Assembly (NCBI GenBank): GCA_030998015.1
Contig: JARWMV010000236.1
Coordinates: forward strand, 806,001 to 870,000
From: Ceratorhiza oryzae-sativae
Taxonomy: Eukaryota; Basidiomycota; Agaricomycetes; Cantharellales; Ceratobasidiaceae
DNA length: 64,000 nt
Direction of reading: 5' to 3'
The translations under genes were made by a program, and so were the position numbers. The notes beneath the pieces were generated by a model that ran no database searches, was not told the DNA's origin, and saw nothing but the letters and a program-made list of their open reading frames with translations. Shown here piece by piece: positions 50,112 to 61,792 of the stretch. Positions within the stretch are counted from its first letter, which is position 1, and each line of letters opens with the position of its first letter.

Positions 50112-51140
50112 ATGGACGTTCCCGATGTGCAAGTTCTGAAAAAGGGCGAAGTTAACTTGGGAGTATGTGCAAGAGGCTAAGTGCCATGGTGTCCTCACTG
50201 AACGTGCCTGGTTAGACTTCCATTATGGCAGTTCAATTCAAGGATGGTGTGGTCATTGGTGCAGATAGTCGTACGACTATGGGATCTTATATTGTGAGTA
50301 AATGGAAACAGAGCATATGAATGGATAATAACAGGCGTATAGGCCAATCGCGTTACCGATAAATTGACCCACGTACATGATCGGGTATACTGCTGTCGAT
50401 CTGGATCAGCAGCTGACACTCAGGTCGGTCGGCCGGTCTGACACCTAAGCTCTACTCACTCTATTACCCGTATAGGCTGTAGCCGATATCGTCCATTACT
50501 ACTTGCAGATGTACGAGTAAGTAAACGCTGCCGTGATCACGCCCCCCTCCCCCGAATGACACCCTTTTGCACAGACAACAGTACGGTACTCGACCTCCAG
50601 TTCACACTGCTGCCACATTGTTCCAACGGCTCTGTTACGAAAATAAGGATAATCTGTCCGCGGGAATTATCGTTGCCGGGTGGGACAAGGAAGTTGGCCC
50701 GAGTGTGTACAACATCCCAGTAGGGGGAGGATTATTTAGACAGCCATGGGCAATTGGAGGTAAATATATGGTGATTCTCTACTACCATCAAAGTCTAAAT
50801 CACAATCGAAAGGCTCCGGATCGACTTATGTTTACGGGTACTGTGATGCGACATATCGGGAAGGCTGGGGACGCGATGAAACCATAAACTTTGTCAAGAA
50901 TAGTCAGTATAACATGTTTGAATCAAACTTCGTTGTACTGATCGAGAGATTAGCTCTGGCCCTGGCCATGTCGCGCGACGGATCCTCGGGTGGCACTATC
51001 CGTATGTGCGTCATTACCGAGGGGGGTGTGAGCGGCACTTTATTCCCGGGAACGAGCTGCCTCGATTCTGGGAGGGTAAGGAGGTTCTAAGTAACACAAG
51101 TGCGCCTGCTGTAGCACCTATCACCATGGTTGAAACATGA
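50112..51140 (+). CDS. pre3: 20S proteasome subunit beta1 (Pre3/PSMB6)
   Basis: Starts [17 protein letters not shown], a short propeptide ending Gly, followed by the catalytic N-terminal Thr ([20 protein letters not shown]), formed across intron 1. Further blocks: [79 protein letters not shown] and [20 protein letters not shown]. It is the caspase-like active subunit of the core particle. Near 51021-51029 the frame breaks: one extra base restores a reading [17 protein letters not shown] and a stop at 51138-51140; as written the frame stops at 51088-51090. Confidence 0.9.
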
Positions 51141-51484
51141 ATTCCGATTGCTGTTGCTTAAAACCCAATCGTTAGTCGTGTATCCCTACATATAAATTGT
51201 ATGCTCGTCAACATTGCGTTTCGGGGCTCTTGCGATTACACCGGGACGGACTCGAAAGCGACATAAATCTCTATTCATTTTTGTAATTTCTTGTAACGAG
51301 ACTTCAGGACTCGTTCTAGAGATGTGAGGGTATATTTTGAGTCACTCTGGTTATCCTGAAGTTCATTTGAATCATATTTTCGTTGTCAGAGATTGGCCTA
51401 CTCCAAGCCTTGCTACTCCATATCTACTGTATTCTCCAGGCTGAAGGAATGGGCCGATGCTATCAGAGCTGGAATGATCGTAGG
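51141..51484. terminator. Convergent 3' region
   Basis: Between the proteasome gene and the MFS gene. T/A-rich runs probably carry both poly(A) signals. Nothing else seen. Confidence 0.35.
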
Positions 51485-53404
51485 TTAGCGCAATGTAGCC
51501 GGTTTTGACAGCCCGAGCTTACAAAGTGCAAACAAGAATACCCAAACCGCATTTCCTGCTAATAAGTCACTTTTGATAGAGAACTCGAACATCGACAAGG
51601 TCACAATCGGCGCCATGCATTGCCCTATTCCTAAGACAGCCTGGGATACACCTACGAGCTGGGACAGGGCCTGGGGAGAAGGAGCGGCTTGGTTGATCAT
51701 CATCACCATGCATGCTTGACATAGCATCAAGTTCTGATGAAATAGGAGGCGCGGGTGAACCTACTTGTGCAATAGTTTCCCAGACCAAGCTACGTGAAGG
51801 GGTTGAGTATTTATGGGGAAAATGGGCAGCTTAGTTCGACTTACTACAAGGAACTGTATCCCCAGAGCGATGTTCATCCATATACTGCTTGTGCCAGTTG
51901 TTTGAGCCATGAAGTTTAGCAACGGAAAGGAGAGTGTAGATATCAGCGCATAGCCGGTCAGACTGTACGCATACAGCCCATATACCCCAATCCGACCCTC
52001 AAAGTATGCGAACGGGGCGAGCGAAAAGAATTGAATGATTGCACGAGCCGAGATGTATACCCCAATCATGTCCTCCGTAGCCCCTAGTCCCCCGTTTGCA
52101 ATGGGCGTGAAAGCCCACAAGGGGAAAATTGTGGAAAGTGAGGCTAAAACCGAGATGATCAGCTTGGTATGACTCGATTCAAAGCAAACGTACTCATTAT
52201 AAAGTACATGATCCATGATGAAACTAAAAGTTGTGCTACGCGTGGGGTATACGGCAAGGCCCCAGGTTTGCCAGCGGCGATATGAGCCACTGGTTCCAAG
52301 GTGGCGGTAATCATCTCAGCGGGGGCATTCTCGTCTTGTGCAACAGCCATCGCAGCTTGCACCGTCCCTGAGACGCCCGTCGTATCAATTGACCCGTAGC
52401 TGACTTTTGGCCCTTCGGCCCCCGGTGCACAATATAGCCCAGGCGCCGTCTATCACTCAAATGAATAAAGCCATACACATATGCCAGCGAGTATCATACC
52501 TCTGCCAAATAATAGATAATCATATACAACCCTCCTACGCATAGCATCCCCCCGGCAAGGCAAGGCAGAGCATATGGAAAAGCTCTCCAGAAATGTGACC
52601 GGAACCGATCATAGCGATCTGCTGGATGTGCAAGGGCTGCAGCAAAGAGAGGACCTATGGATTTAATCAGCTCTGGGCTTTGCCATGAGTGGATTTCAAG
52701 CATACTGATAAGCTGGCCTTGGCGTTTCGAGGTTGCAAGTTAGTACGTCGAGCGACGGTTCCTCGAAATTTTTATTTACCTAGGCGGTAAGATGCATTCA
52801 CGGCCGAGACCGCGGCACCATGACGACTGTCATCCGATAGATCACCCAACACGGTGACTGTGAGAGACCATGCTAGCTGGGGCCCAAGTGCATAGATGAC
52901 AGACCGACAGGTGATAAGCCCGAATAAAGTATTACTTGTCCCAAAACATGCTTGACCAACTGCCGTGCCTAACAGAGTAGCACATATTACTGGCTTCCTG
53001 CCCCACCGGTTGGCGGCAACACTGCCAGGGAAGATGGTTGCGAATCCAAAGAATGATGCAACGGTTTCCTTCATCCAGAAGCTTGTAAGATAAATATGGC
53101 TGGCGGCGCGCATTAGAGCTTACAATGAGACCGGAATAGAATCCAACGGACTGCGGGTCTGGAGCAGCACCGATGTCAACAATCATCTGATCTAGTATTG
53201 CAGAATGAATCGACTATGGGCATATATTGAGTTGTGGAGCTCACTTATAAACGGCCATGTTAGTTCGGATGTCGCAGTCACCATAACCATAAGCACAGAA
53301 AGCACGACTACTACCCTCCAGCAGAACCGAGGTCTGACCAGCGAAGGGAATGCCTCGATGTCGGCGTCTAGGCCTTCTGCTGTTGGAGACATACTGCAGC
53401 TCAT
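51485..53404 (-). CDS. Major facilitator transporter (ZIF1/drug:H+ antiporter-like)
   Basis: Start at 53404, acidic N-terminus (DADIEAFPSL) then TM1 (WRVVVVLSVLMVMVTATSEL). WPFINQMIVDIGAAPDPQSV and GFYSGLI are typical of the plant-ZIF1-like fungal MFS group; GSVAANRWGRKPV is motif A and GPLFAAALAHPADRY lies in the middle loop. The second half has LWAFTPIANGGLGATEDMIG, VYISARAIIQFFSLAPFAYF and a last helix AVWVFLFALCKLGLSK. About 12 membrane segments in total. The substrate is unknown. The join after GFYSGLI is not resolved (the frames do not meet cleanly at the visible splice sites), so either a base is missing or the splice differs. Confidence 0.78.
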
Positions 53405-54457
53405 TGCCGTGTGGTTATAGAGTCCACCACGCCTAGGCGTTCCAACTCACACTCCCTGTGATTGAAGGTGATGCGCCGAGCAACAGCATGAATGCCCTCC
53501 ACCTGGATAACGTCCAATCCAGCCAATAGACGATACATCCATCGCCCGATAGAAGCCACAGCTCCCCCAAAATAGTCAAGTACGCGATTCCACCAGCAAT
53601 CTCACCGAAGATTCTCAGATACGGTCAACCAGAACAATTGAAATATGAGAACATAAACAGTGACGACAACTCATGAGACCAGGGTCATCAATGGTTTATC
53701 CTGAACAAGGCATCTGGCTGGTCACGGAACTGCAACCGTCGTGTCTGTGCAAACTTGAATAGAGAATTGTTTATAAGTAATTTGGCGTCGCAAATTCACT
53801 TATTTGTTGGAGACAGTGACTCTAGGCTGAGGGTAAAGTGTGATGAGCGACGTTGGCGAGAATTGATAGTGGCTCTGCTTAATACAATGCCCGAGCACTC
53901 GGCTGTGTGAGGTCTCTGCTTGCATAGAATCAAAAGCACTTATGCCTAACCATACTATCATACCAGAGGGGTGGGGGGACCATAAATAGCTTCCCTCCCC
54001 AGAGCCCAGCTTACAGTGTATAAGAAAACTCCGAAGGTTAGCTAACAAATGAATATTAACTCACAAGTCATGTTGTGTACCGCGGTAGCGTCACCCATAC
54101 GGTATTGATACAAGGGGTTGGGAGGTTCTGCTTTTCGATGCCCAACAAGGTATATAGTTGCCCAAAGAAAGAAATAGCCAAGAAATAAGCGCAATTGTGA
54201 ACGAAAAAATGGAAATATAACCAGGTCCTGCACGTGGATTGAGTATTAATAGACAGCTGTAAACTTTTGGTTATGCTGGGGCTTGAGTGAGGGCTTAAGT
54301 CGTACGATAGCTGGGTCGAAAGCCGTGTGAATTTGATTTAACTTGTCAAATACGTGCATTCTGTCGAATAATAATAAAGCAGGGGGTTTAGACGCACAAG
54401 CACAGTGAAGATATAACAGGGGAGTGCGTTTGACTGAAGAGAGCGCAAGAAACCGGC
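53405..54457. other. Possible fragmentary membrane-protein gene, minus strand, otherwise intergenic
   Basis: On the minus strand, hydrophobic frames appear in sequence: RSQLRLFLGYFFLWATIYLV (about 54100-54230), LTFGVFLYTVSWALG (about 53980-54040) and IAYLTILGELWLLSGDG (about 53530-53600). They resemble successive membrane helices but do not join into a continuous model, and I cannot name a family. It may be a decayed or poorly resolved transporter or acyltransferase gene. Confidence 0.25.
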
Positions 54458-55433
54458 TCAATGGCGAGATCCGCTCGGCCGGGAGCGTTCTCGATCAAAA
54501 TCCCCTCGATCGTTTAGTTCCTTTGAACGGTCCCTCCTACGCGGATCGGACTCTGGAGAACGATGGCGACGACGAGACACCTCTTTCGCCTCGCGCTTAG
54601 CACGTTTGCGTTCTTTTCGAGCTCTTCGCTCTTCGGGTGTCTCGTTTGCTCGGTCATGTTTCTTTTTGGACTTGCCCTTGCTCTGAGCCTTGCTGAGAGC
54701 CTTCTCTTCTCTTCGTTTCTGCAATAAATAGCTGGCCATAGGGTCTTCGGGATCAATAGACGGAGCCGTCGAGACCGAACCGTCGTCCGACTCGTTGTCG
54801 ACGTCATCTGTTGGAGGATGATTAGAGCAATCAACAGCGTGATACGTAGATATTAGTACCTAGGATCAGTTGAGGTTTGGCATTCAGACTCTGTGCACTA
54901 GCCTCTTGCATGTCGCCGTCTTCGCCTTTAACCTTGGGTTGCTTATAGTTCTGGACGTGATCTACCCGGAGAGTTCGACCGAGCACCTGCGCACCGTTAA
55001 GGTTGTCGACAGCGAGTACGGTAGAGCGTTGGTCCTCATACATCAAGAATCCAAACCCACGTTGCTTCCCGGTTGTTTTGTCTCGCGGAAGGTTAACGTC
55101 CATCACTTCGCCGAACCTACCAAAGTCATGTTTTAGTACGTATCGAGCGCAAGTTCGGACAGCTAAGCTTACTGCGAAAAGACAGTGATAACATCACCCT
55201 CAGTCATATCTAAGTGTAGTCCTCCGATAAAAATATAAGCGGAGTCTAGAGATAGTTTGGTTAGTCCTTTTCTCGTTGCTTTATGGCATTCTTGCCTTTG
55301 TATTGGTCGTGCCAGGATGCTCCGTGAGAGCCTAGGTCAAGCTCACGTTCGTTGATAGCATTGATCTCTTTGACAACGCTAGTTATATTAAATTATATTG
55401 ATTTTTCGAGAAAACTTCGACCACTCACTTCAT
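54458..55433 (-). CDS. ist3: RNA-binding splicing protein, RBMX2/Ist3-like
   Basis: The start ATG at 55433 is followed by a lysine codon and an intron, then VVKEINAINERELDLGSHG and ASWHDQYKDSAYIFIGGL, the typical RBMX2 N-terminal extension and RNP2. The RRM continues with DMTEGDVITVFSQFGEVMDV, RGFGFLMYEDQRST (RNP1) and GRTLRVDHVQNYKQPKVKG. The C-terminal third is Arg/Lys/Glu-rich with RS-like stretches (REAKEVSRRRHRSPESDPRR). Ist3 is part of the RES complex that retains unspliced pre-mRNA and helps spliceosome activation in the nucleus. It is divergently paired with the next gene across 189 bp. Confidence 0.88.
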
Positions 55434-55622
55434 GATGGTCGCTTTTTACGGCCTACGATGGTGCGAACTGGAGAGGTGGCGGACGGTCGCGTCTTGAGGC
55501 TAAGCGCCGGGATACCGCTCAACCAAACATCAGCGAGACCAAAATAAACAAGCCTGTTTGCGACCGCCACGTCAATTCCAGTCTCCATTATCAACAAGAA
55601 GCCTGCTCTTGATCAAGATAAA

Positions 55623-56852
55623 ATGTCAGGGTTCCAAAATGCTCCCGTCACGAAAGGCGAGTTTGTGTTATATTGTAACGTGCATTCATATTCACTCCGC
55701 CAATCACATAGGTTTAATGATTTTGACTGGGGGCTTGAGCCTTGTTATCGGATTGGCCGACGTTAGGCACTTCTTTCAACTGCAATTGTCTCCTCATATA
55801 TCAAGGGACCACCAGGTATGCTACTCGTTACGATCGTAGCCCACACAATAACTAAAGTGGAAATAGTATTGGCGATTAATAACCAACCAGCTCGCCTTCA
55901 CCAATTCGAGCGAGCTTTTCTTGGGCCAGATTTTGTTTTACAATGTAGCGGTGGGAGTTGAAAGAGCTTTTGGGAGTCTAAAATACACTGTGAGTTGGTT
56001 GGTTCGGAAGATTTTCATGTTTGGGAATACTCATGATAGAAAGTCCTTTTTGCTAGCCTCAGCTTTGATGTCAACGCTGTTTAACTTCGTGTCGCTCTTG
56101 TTACTCTACCCCCTAGGCGTAAACTACATTCCCTCTGGTCCGGCCCCGATTTTATTCTCTATTTTATACCAGTACCATCGCATCGTCCCTTCAGCATATA
56201 CCTTCCGGATCTTCGGAGTGCCCGTTACGAACAAGATATTCACTTATCTGACCGCGTTCCCCGTACGTTCATCATCAAACAAACAGTGTTCAAGCTCACA
56301 ACTTACCCGAGCAGATAATTATTTCGCATACTCCAGGGAGTGTACTGGCCGCGTTTAACGGTCTGAGTACTGGAGCGCTCTACCGCTCGGGACTCACAAA
56401 TCTCAAGAATTTCCGAGTTTCTCCTTGGGTTGTCTCAGTTATTTCAACCCTAGTTGGACCTTCTCGGCCTCCGCACATCTCAGCACGAGCCATTCCAGGA
56501 GAACGAGCCCCTTTTGCGAGTGAACAAATTGTAACTAGGAGGAGAGTCAACGAGTCAACGGAGGAGGCGACCGGCATAATGGCTCCTACTGCGGAGGCCG
56601 GAGCCACTGGTGGATCCGTGATGAGGGAGTGGGTAGACGAATTGACAGGGCGCAGAGATGGCGGAAGGGTCCCAACTGCGACTGAGATCGCAGAATTGAC
56701 TGCTGTGTTTCCACATGCAAGCCGAGAGGAAATTATTGATGCGCTTCAAAGAAGGTATGTCGGTTCTTACGGTTTGGTCAGGTCGACTTACATCACCCAA
56801 CAGCCAAACTGTTGATCAAGCTGCCGGTGTATTGTTAACACGACCATCATGA
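55623..56852 (+). CDS. Rhomboid-like membrane protein with C-terminal UBA domain (Dsc2/UBAC2-like)
   Basis: Starts MSGFQNAPVTKGLMILTGG. Membrane part: GGLSLVIGLADVRHFFQLQL, QYWRLITNQLAFTNSSELFL (the WR motif region of rhomboid-like folds), GQILFYNVAVGVERAFGSLK, LLASALMSTLFNFVSLLLLY, VPVTNKIFTYLTAFPIII. After GLTNLKNFRVSPWV comes a cytosolic Ser/Arg-rich stretch and a UBA domain (TATEIAELTAVFPHASREEI, IDALQRSQTVDQAAGVLL). Dsc2/UBAC2 proteins belong to Golgi or ER ubiquitin-ligase complexes (SREBP cleavage, ERAD). No catalytic Ser-His dyad is apparent, as expected for this pseudoprotease-like branch. Confidence 0.82.
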
Positions 56853-56910
56853 TACAATTCAAACTCAAACTTCATCGACGCAAATGCATACAGACTAACC
56901 GAAATAGCCA

Positions 56911-58995
56911 TTAATTCTCCTCTTCCGGTGCCTCCTCCTCAGCAACCTCCTCTTCCTCTTCTCCCGTAAAAGCATTCATAGGCACCGCATACAGACGAAT
57001 GACCGACTACATACAGCCATTAACTCATGGTCCACATGTCCCGCCAGTTGTGGACTCACCCTGTTTGGATCTTTGACAAGAACATACTTGCCCTCGGGTT
57101 GTTTCATGCAAAGGTCGGCTACTGTACGGACGATGCCCCAACCGTTAGCCAGGTTGACGTTGAGCTGACCTGCAAAGTCGGCGGGCCGCATCGTTGCTGT
57201 CGAAAGGATAACATGACGAGTGTTGTCTCGTGGGTTTGCACGAGAGACATAGCTAAAAGAGCAGGCGCATAGGTTTATACTTCTGGTGGGCTGCACAAAC
57301 GGGTACGTACCCGATCTTCATAACCTCAGCACCAGCCAGTATACTTTGTACCGCCCACTTTGCAAGCTTGCAGCTATTGTTCTTCATCTCGGTCGCCACT
57401 ACAGCACCTCGCTGACTGTCCAACTTGGTTCTCCAATCCGGGGCACCACCTGCGCCCTCGGCTCGTGAATCAAATTCGTTCAGGGCCTTGATAGTTACTA
57501 GGCCTGCGTTATCCCCCTTGCCCGACGACAACTTTGTCTCGCCTCCGGGGATGAACGCATCAACTTGGGTTCGCACAAGCACTTTGACATCCTCCTCTTC
57601 CGTTACGGACAGGTCAAACAGGCGGTACCGGTAGCCACAAGAAGCGAGTGGTTCGGTCTCGTCCGGACCGTAGAATGGGTTAGGCTTGGGGAAACTGACA
57701 GACGATGACTCCTTGACGGTCTGGAAGGCAAAGTTTTCGTTTATATATGTCGCTTCGAGGTGGAGAGATCCAGCAGAGTTGAGGTTATCCTTGTCGTTGT
57801 CTGGAGGTGGATCGGCCGCATTTTCGTTCACTGTAACAAAATCTAGGACAACGGGTGAATTGGAGTTTGGCTGCGGTAACTTTGAAGCATACTTACCAAA
57901 CGGACCACCATCACGTTTGTCGAAGAACAGCTTGTTTCCGGATCTAAGGATGACAATATCCCACGGGTAGACGGATCGGGTGGCGCACATCAACAAACTA
58001 AGAATCCCGTCGGTGGCATAAATAGTTGCAGTGTCTTTGTTAGCGAACTACGACAAAAAGTGAGTCTTGTTTCAAAATAGCTTCTGGGACATGGAACGCG
58101 AACCTGTTGGATGATAGGATCGTCTGTGGTAGTAGTATTATACTTGATGCGGTCTATGATCTGCAAAGGTTTCTCGTTTTTGGTATTGACACGGTCATAC
58201 GACTTGTCATATGCGTAGATTTTGCCATACGACTCACTGCAAGGGGCATTAGAATAGTCATTTATAAAGCGATTGCCCCACTCACAGAGTCTCAGGTTCG
58301 TCTACATCCAAGCGCAACTTAGATAGACGAGGGAATTCGACCTCTTCGAGAACTCTCCAACTCGGGCTGATCGGGACAGACGATTCACGCGTACGAGAGG
58401 GCTATTGTTTGCGAAAGTCAAAATACTGGTCAATAATCACACGCCAGACTTGCCTTGTCCCAGTCTTTCCAGCCCCTTCGAGCAGGTGCCCGAGCTGCCG
58501 TTCGGCCAGCAGCAGCCCCTCCGCGAGCAGTCCCGCGACCGGCTGCCCCACCGCGGGCAGCCATGCCGCGTCCTCCCCCCCTACCGCGATTGAAACCTCC
58601 TGGACCACCACGCCTGGGGGCAGCAGCCTTGTTGTCGACAAGAGAGAAAGATGCCTCGTCTTGTTCGTGGATATATGCAAACGCGTTGGTAGATCCCGAG
58701 CCGTATGCAGGTTGTCCATCGCGTCTGCCTCCGTATCTTTGCTGTCCGCCTGGAGCTCCGGAGCGTCCGTCCCGAGTTTCTACTTCGGTCCAGTCTGCAA
58801 ATTTGCCCAGCTTGTCGGTTTTGGAAAAGGGCGCATAGGGGATGCTTGGACACAATTAGGCGTGGTCGCTGGACGATAAAATAAAACTTACTCCTTGAAC
58901 TGCGCGGGCATATGGAGCGCAGAAGGACCCCATGAGCCATCTGGATTGTCCTGGATAGGCGGGAGCACAAATGAAAGCTGCGAATTTTCAGCCAT
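56911..58995 (-). CDS. Translation initiation factor eIF3 subunit D
   Basis: Starts [20 protein letters not shown] followed by [15 protein letters not shown] and [20 protein letters not shown]. An Arg/Gly-rich segment ([20 protein letters not shown]) probably contacts RNA. The conserved cap-binding core follows: [100 protein letters not shown], and [20 protein letters not shown]. The C-terminus is acidic ([17 protein letters not shown]). eIF3d sits at the 40S mRNA entry side and can bind the cap. Its 5' end faces the next gene across about 100 bp. Confidence 0.92.
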
Positions 58996-59095
58996 CGCAA
59001 GTCAAGAGCGAGATCGAGAGGGCAAATTTCGACACACGTGACTGGCGCTCTGATGACACACAAGCCAGCTCCTTGCGCCACCAGCAGCCGCCAAT

Positions 59096-61532
59096 ATGTC
59101 AACCTATCGGGTGGCCATCCTAATTGGTAAGAATCGCTCTCCTGGGAAAGAATACATTTAACTTGATTGCAGTAAGCGATACTGCCGCCAAGGACTCTTC
59201 ACAAGACAGATCCGGGCCCACAATTCGAGATATCTTGACCAGTACCCCTGGTTATTCATTTCAAGTAGACCCTCCAGTTATCGTCCCAGACGACACTAGC
59301 GCCATACAAGGCACGATAAAACCATGGGTAGCTGCTGGGATTTATAGCTGGATCATCACCAGCGGTGGTACCGGTTTTGGTGCAAGGTAAGCGTCAGTTA
59401 TCGCATACACCTCCGCCCTTTGGCTCAAAGCTCTGAGCAGGGATCTTACCCCAGAGGTACGGGATATTGCATAATATGCACCAACCCTATTTTTATGGCT
59501 TATTTTAGGCAGTCTCACCCCTAATCGAGCGCCCCGCACCGGGCCTAGTTCACTTGATCGTGGCCGAGTCTCTGAAGTACACTCCTCTCGCGGCTCTGTC
59601 CAGACCCGTTGCTGGAACTATTGGAAATGCACTTGTCACGACTCTGCCCGGAAGTCCAAAAGCTGTCAAGGAGAACTTGAATACCTTGCTGAGTGGAGGA
59701 GTAATTGGACATGCTTTAGACCTGTTGACAGGGGGCAAGGAGAGCGCCAAAGTACACAAAAATCTCGGTGTTCCATCCAGGGGAGCCAAGGAGAGCATGT
59801 CCCAAGGCTCGTCCCGTGAGTCTGGACACAGACATGGCATGGCATGGCCACGGCCATCATCATCATCACCACCACCACCACCAGCAAGCACAGGGACATC
59901 AAATCCCGATCCCTCGAACAGCATTGTCCCATGATCTCAGCCTTCCAGGTGAATTTATTTCGACTCTATTGTGCTTTACTACTGATGTTGTGCTTAAGTT
60001 TCGCAGAGAAACCGAATTTCTCCGTACCCCCTCATTTCAATGGATGAAGCAATCAAGCTAGTGCTTGATATTTCTCAGCCACTTGGGCCCGTGAATTTGA
60101 GAGTAAACTCAAGCCTCGCCGGCCATGTGCTTTCCGAGGATGTTACTTCTACCCAACAAATACCCGCAAGTCCCACCACCAACGTTGACGGCTACGCTGT
60201 TCAAGGTCCGCATATTACAATTTTTTGTGACAATCGATAATCATAAGGCATACAGTACCCTACAGTAAAGGTGTTTTCAAAGTCCTAACACCCGCATCAC
60301 TCGCGCCATCCACGTCTGTGCCCTCCGATTCCATCTATCGCATCAATACAGGTGCACCGCTTCCTCCAGGTACCAACGCAGTCATCATGGTCGAGGATAC
60401 TCGGGTTGACTCCCAATTTACCGCCGAGGAAGGCCAGGATGGGGAGGAAAAGACGGTGGAGCTGCTTGCAGAAGTGGACGTTGGTGAAAATGTTCGAAAA
60501 CCTGGATCAGATGTGCGTGCAGGAGATCGGGTACTAGCCGCTGGAGATGTTATAACGAGCTTGGGAGGAGAGATCGGCACATTGGCTTTTGTGGGACGCA
60601 AGAAAGTGAGCTCACTAGCCGTGTATATGCGTCAGGGCCATAAACCAGCCGTTTCAGGTTGCCGTATACAAGAAACCAGTTGTTGCTTTGTTGAGCACAG
60701 GAAATGAACTAGTTGATTTGCAGGACGATTCTCCGCAGAACAACACAGAACAGTGGGGAGGGATATGGGACACCAATAGACCAAGTCTAAAAGCTGCACT
60801 GGAAGGCCTGGGCTACCAGGTAGTTGATCTCGGGATTGTTCATGACAAGTCCGTATACTCATCGCTATGTCGACTTGATGCTTACAATATTTGCTGCTGC
60901 AGCACTGAAGCACATTTAAAGGCCATGAAATCCTGCCTTGTACAAGCTGATGTGCTTGTAACGACTGGTGGAACAAGCATGGGAGCGTCGGACCTTCTCA
61001 AGCCACTTCTCGAGCACCACCTCAACGGCACGATCCACTTTGGGCGCGTGGCTATGAAACCAGGCAAGCCAACGACCTTCGCAAGCGTCCCTTGTGGGGT
61101 GCAAGGAGAGCGAGATAGACTGGTTTTTGGCCTCCCTGGGAACCCAGCCTCGGCACCGGTAACTTTCTATTTATTCGTTTTGCCTGCTTTACGAAGGCTG
61201 GGTGGATGGAGGAAAGAGGCTGCAGAACTCCCTCGCGTTCCTGTGGAAGTGAGTAGTGAATTCGTGGTCAAAGCTCCGAAATGACACAAATTTTCTAGCT
61301 CGCTGATTCTCTGCCGCTCGACCCGCGGCCGGAGTTCCACCGCGTGAATGTGCGAATCACACCGTCCGGGCTGAAGGCGTTCTCGACCGGGGGACAAAGA
61401 TCTAGCCGAGTTGCTTCCTTGGCAGGGGCAAATGGCTTAGTGTGTTTACCTGCATTAGTAGAAGGTGGACCGACGACATTAGAAAAAGGCGAAATTGCCA
61501 AAGTAGTGATGATCGGAGAACTTCAAACATGA
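59096..61532 (+). CDS. cnxE: Gephyrin-like molybdenum cofactor enzyme (MogA-MoeA fusion, CnxE type)
   Basis: Domain order MogA-like then MoeA-like, as in gephyrin. MogA-like: STYRVAILIVSDTAAKDSSQ, SGPTIRDIL, WIITSGGTGFGARDLTPEAV, VAGTIGNALVTTLPGSPKAV. Linker, then MoeA-like: MDEAIKLVL, TNVDGYAVQ, YRINTGAPLPPGTNAVIMVE, DVRAGDRVLAAGDVITSLGG, KPVVALLSTGNELVDLQDDS, DVLVTTGGTSMGASDLLKP, MKPGKPTTFAS, FGLPGNPASAPVTF and a C-terminal domain IV (HRVNVRITPSGLKAFSTGGQ). It adenylates molybdopterin and then inserts molybdate. In the linker a CAT/CAC run is either a poly-His tract or part of an intron (59816-59888, strong GTGAGT donor); only the spliced form keeps the frame. Confidence 0.9.
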
Positions 61533-61737
61533 TAGCAAGAATGTAAGTTTTATAAGCGAAATGAAATCCAATGATTCGTTTGTGATATGATAAGACTCAG
61601 AGATGTGTCGCATCCAACTGACAATTTCGGTTTGGTAAATAGTGCCAAGCACCTTTCTGACATTCCGACTGACCTCCCGGCATAATCGGCTTCATTCGGG
61701 GCGGCAAGTTGCTCACATGTGCAGCACTTCGGAAGCA

Positions 61738-61743
61738 TATAAG
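61738..61743 (+). promoter_or_regulatory. TATA box of the gamma-glutamyltranspeptidase gene
   Basis: TATAAG lies 55 bp before the ATG at 61793, followed by a C/T-rich stretch typical of a fungal transcription start region. Confidence 0.5.
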
Positions 61744-61792
61744 CACCCCACCTCGCTTACCTTCTCCTCCCATTAAACATCTCTCCTCCACC

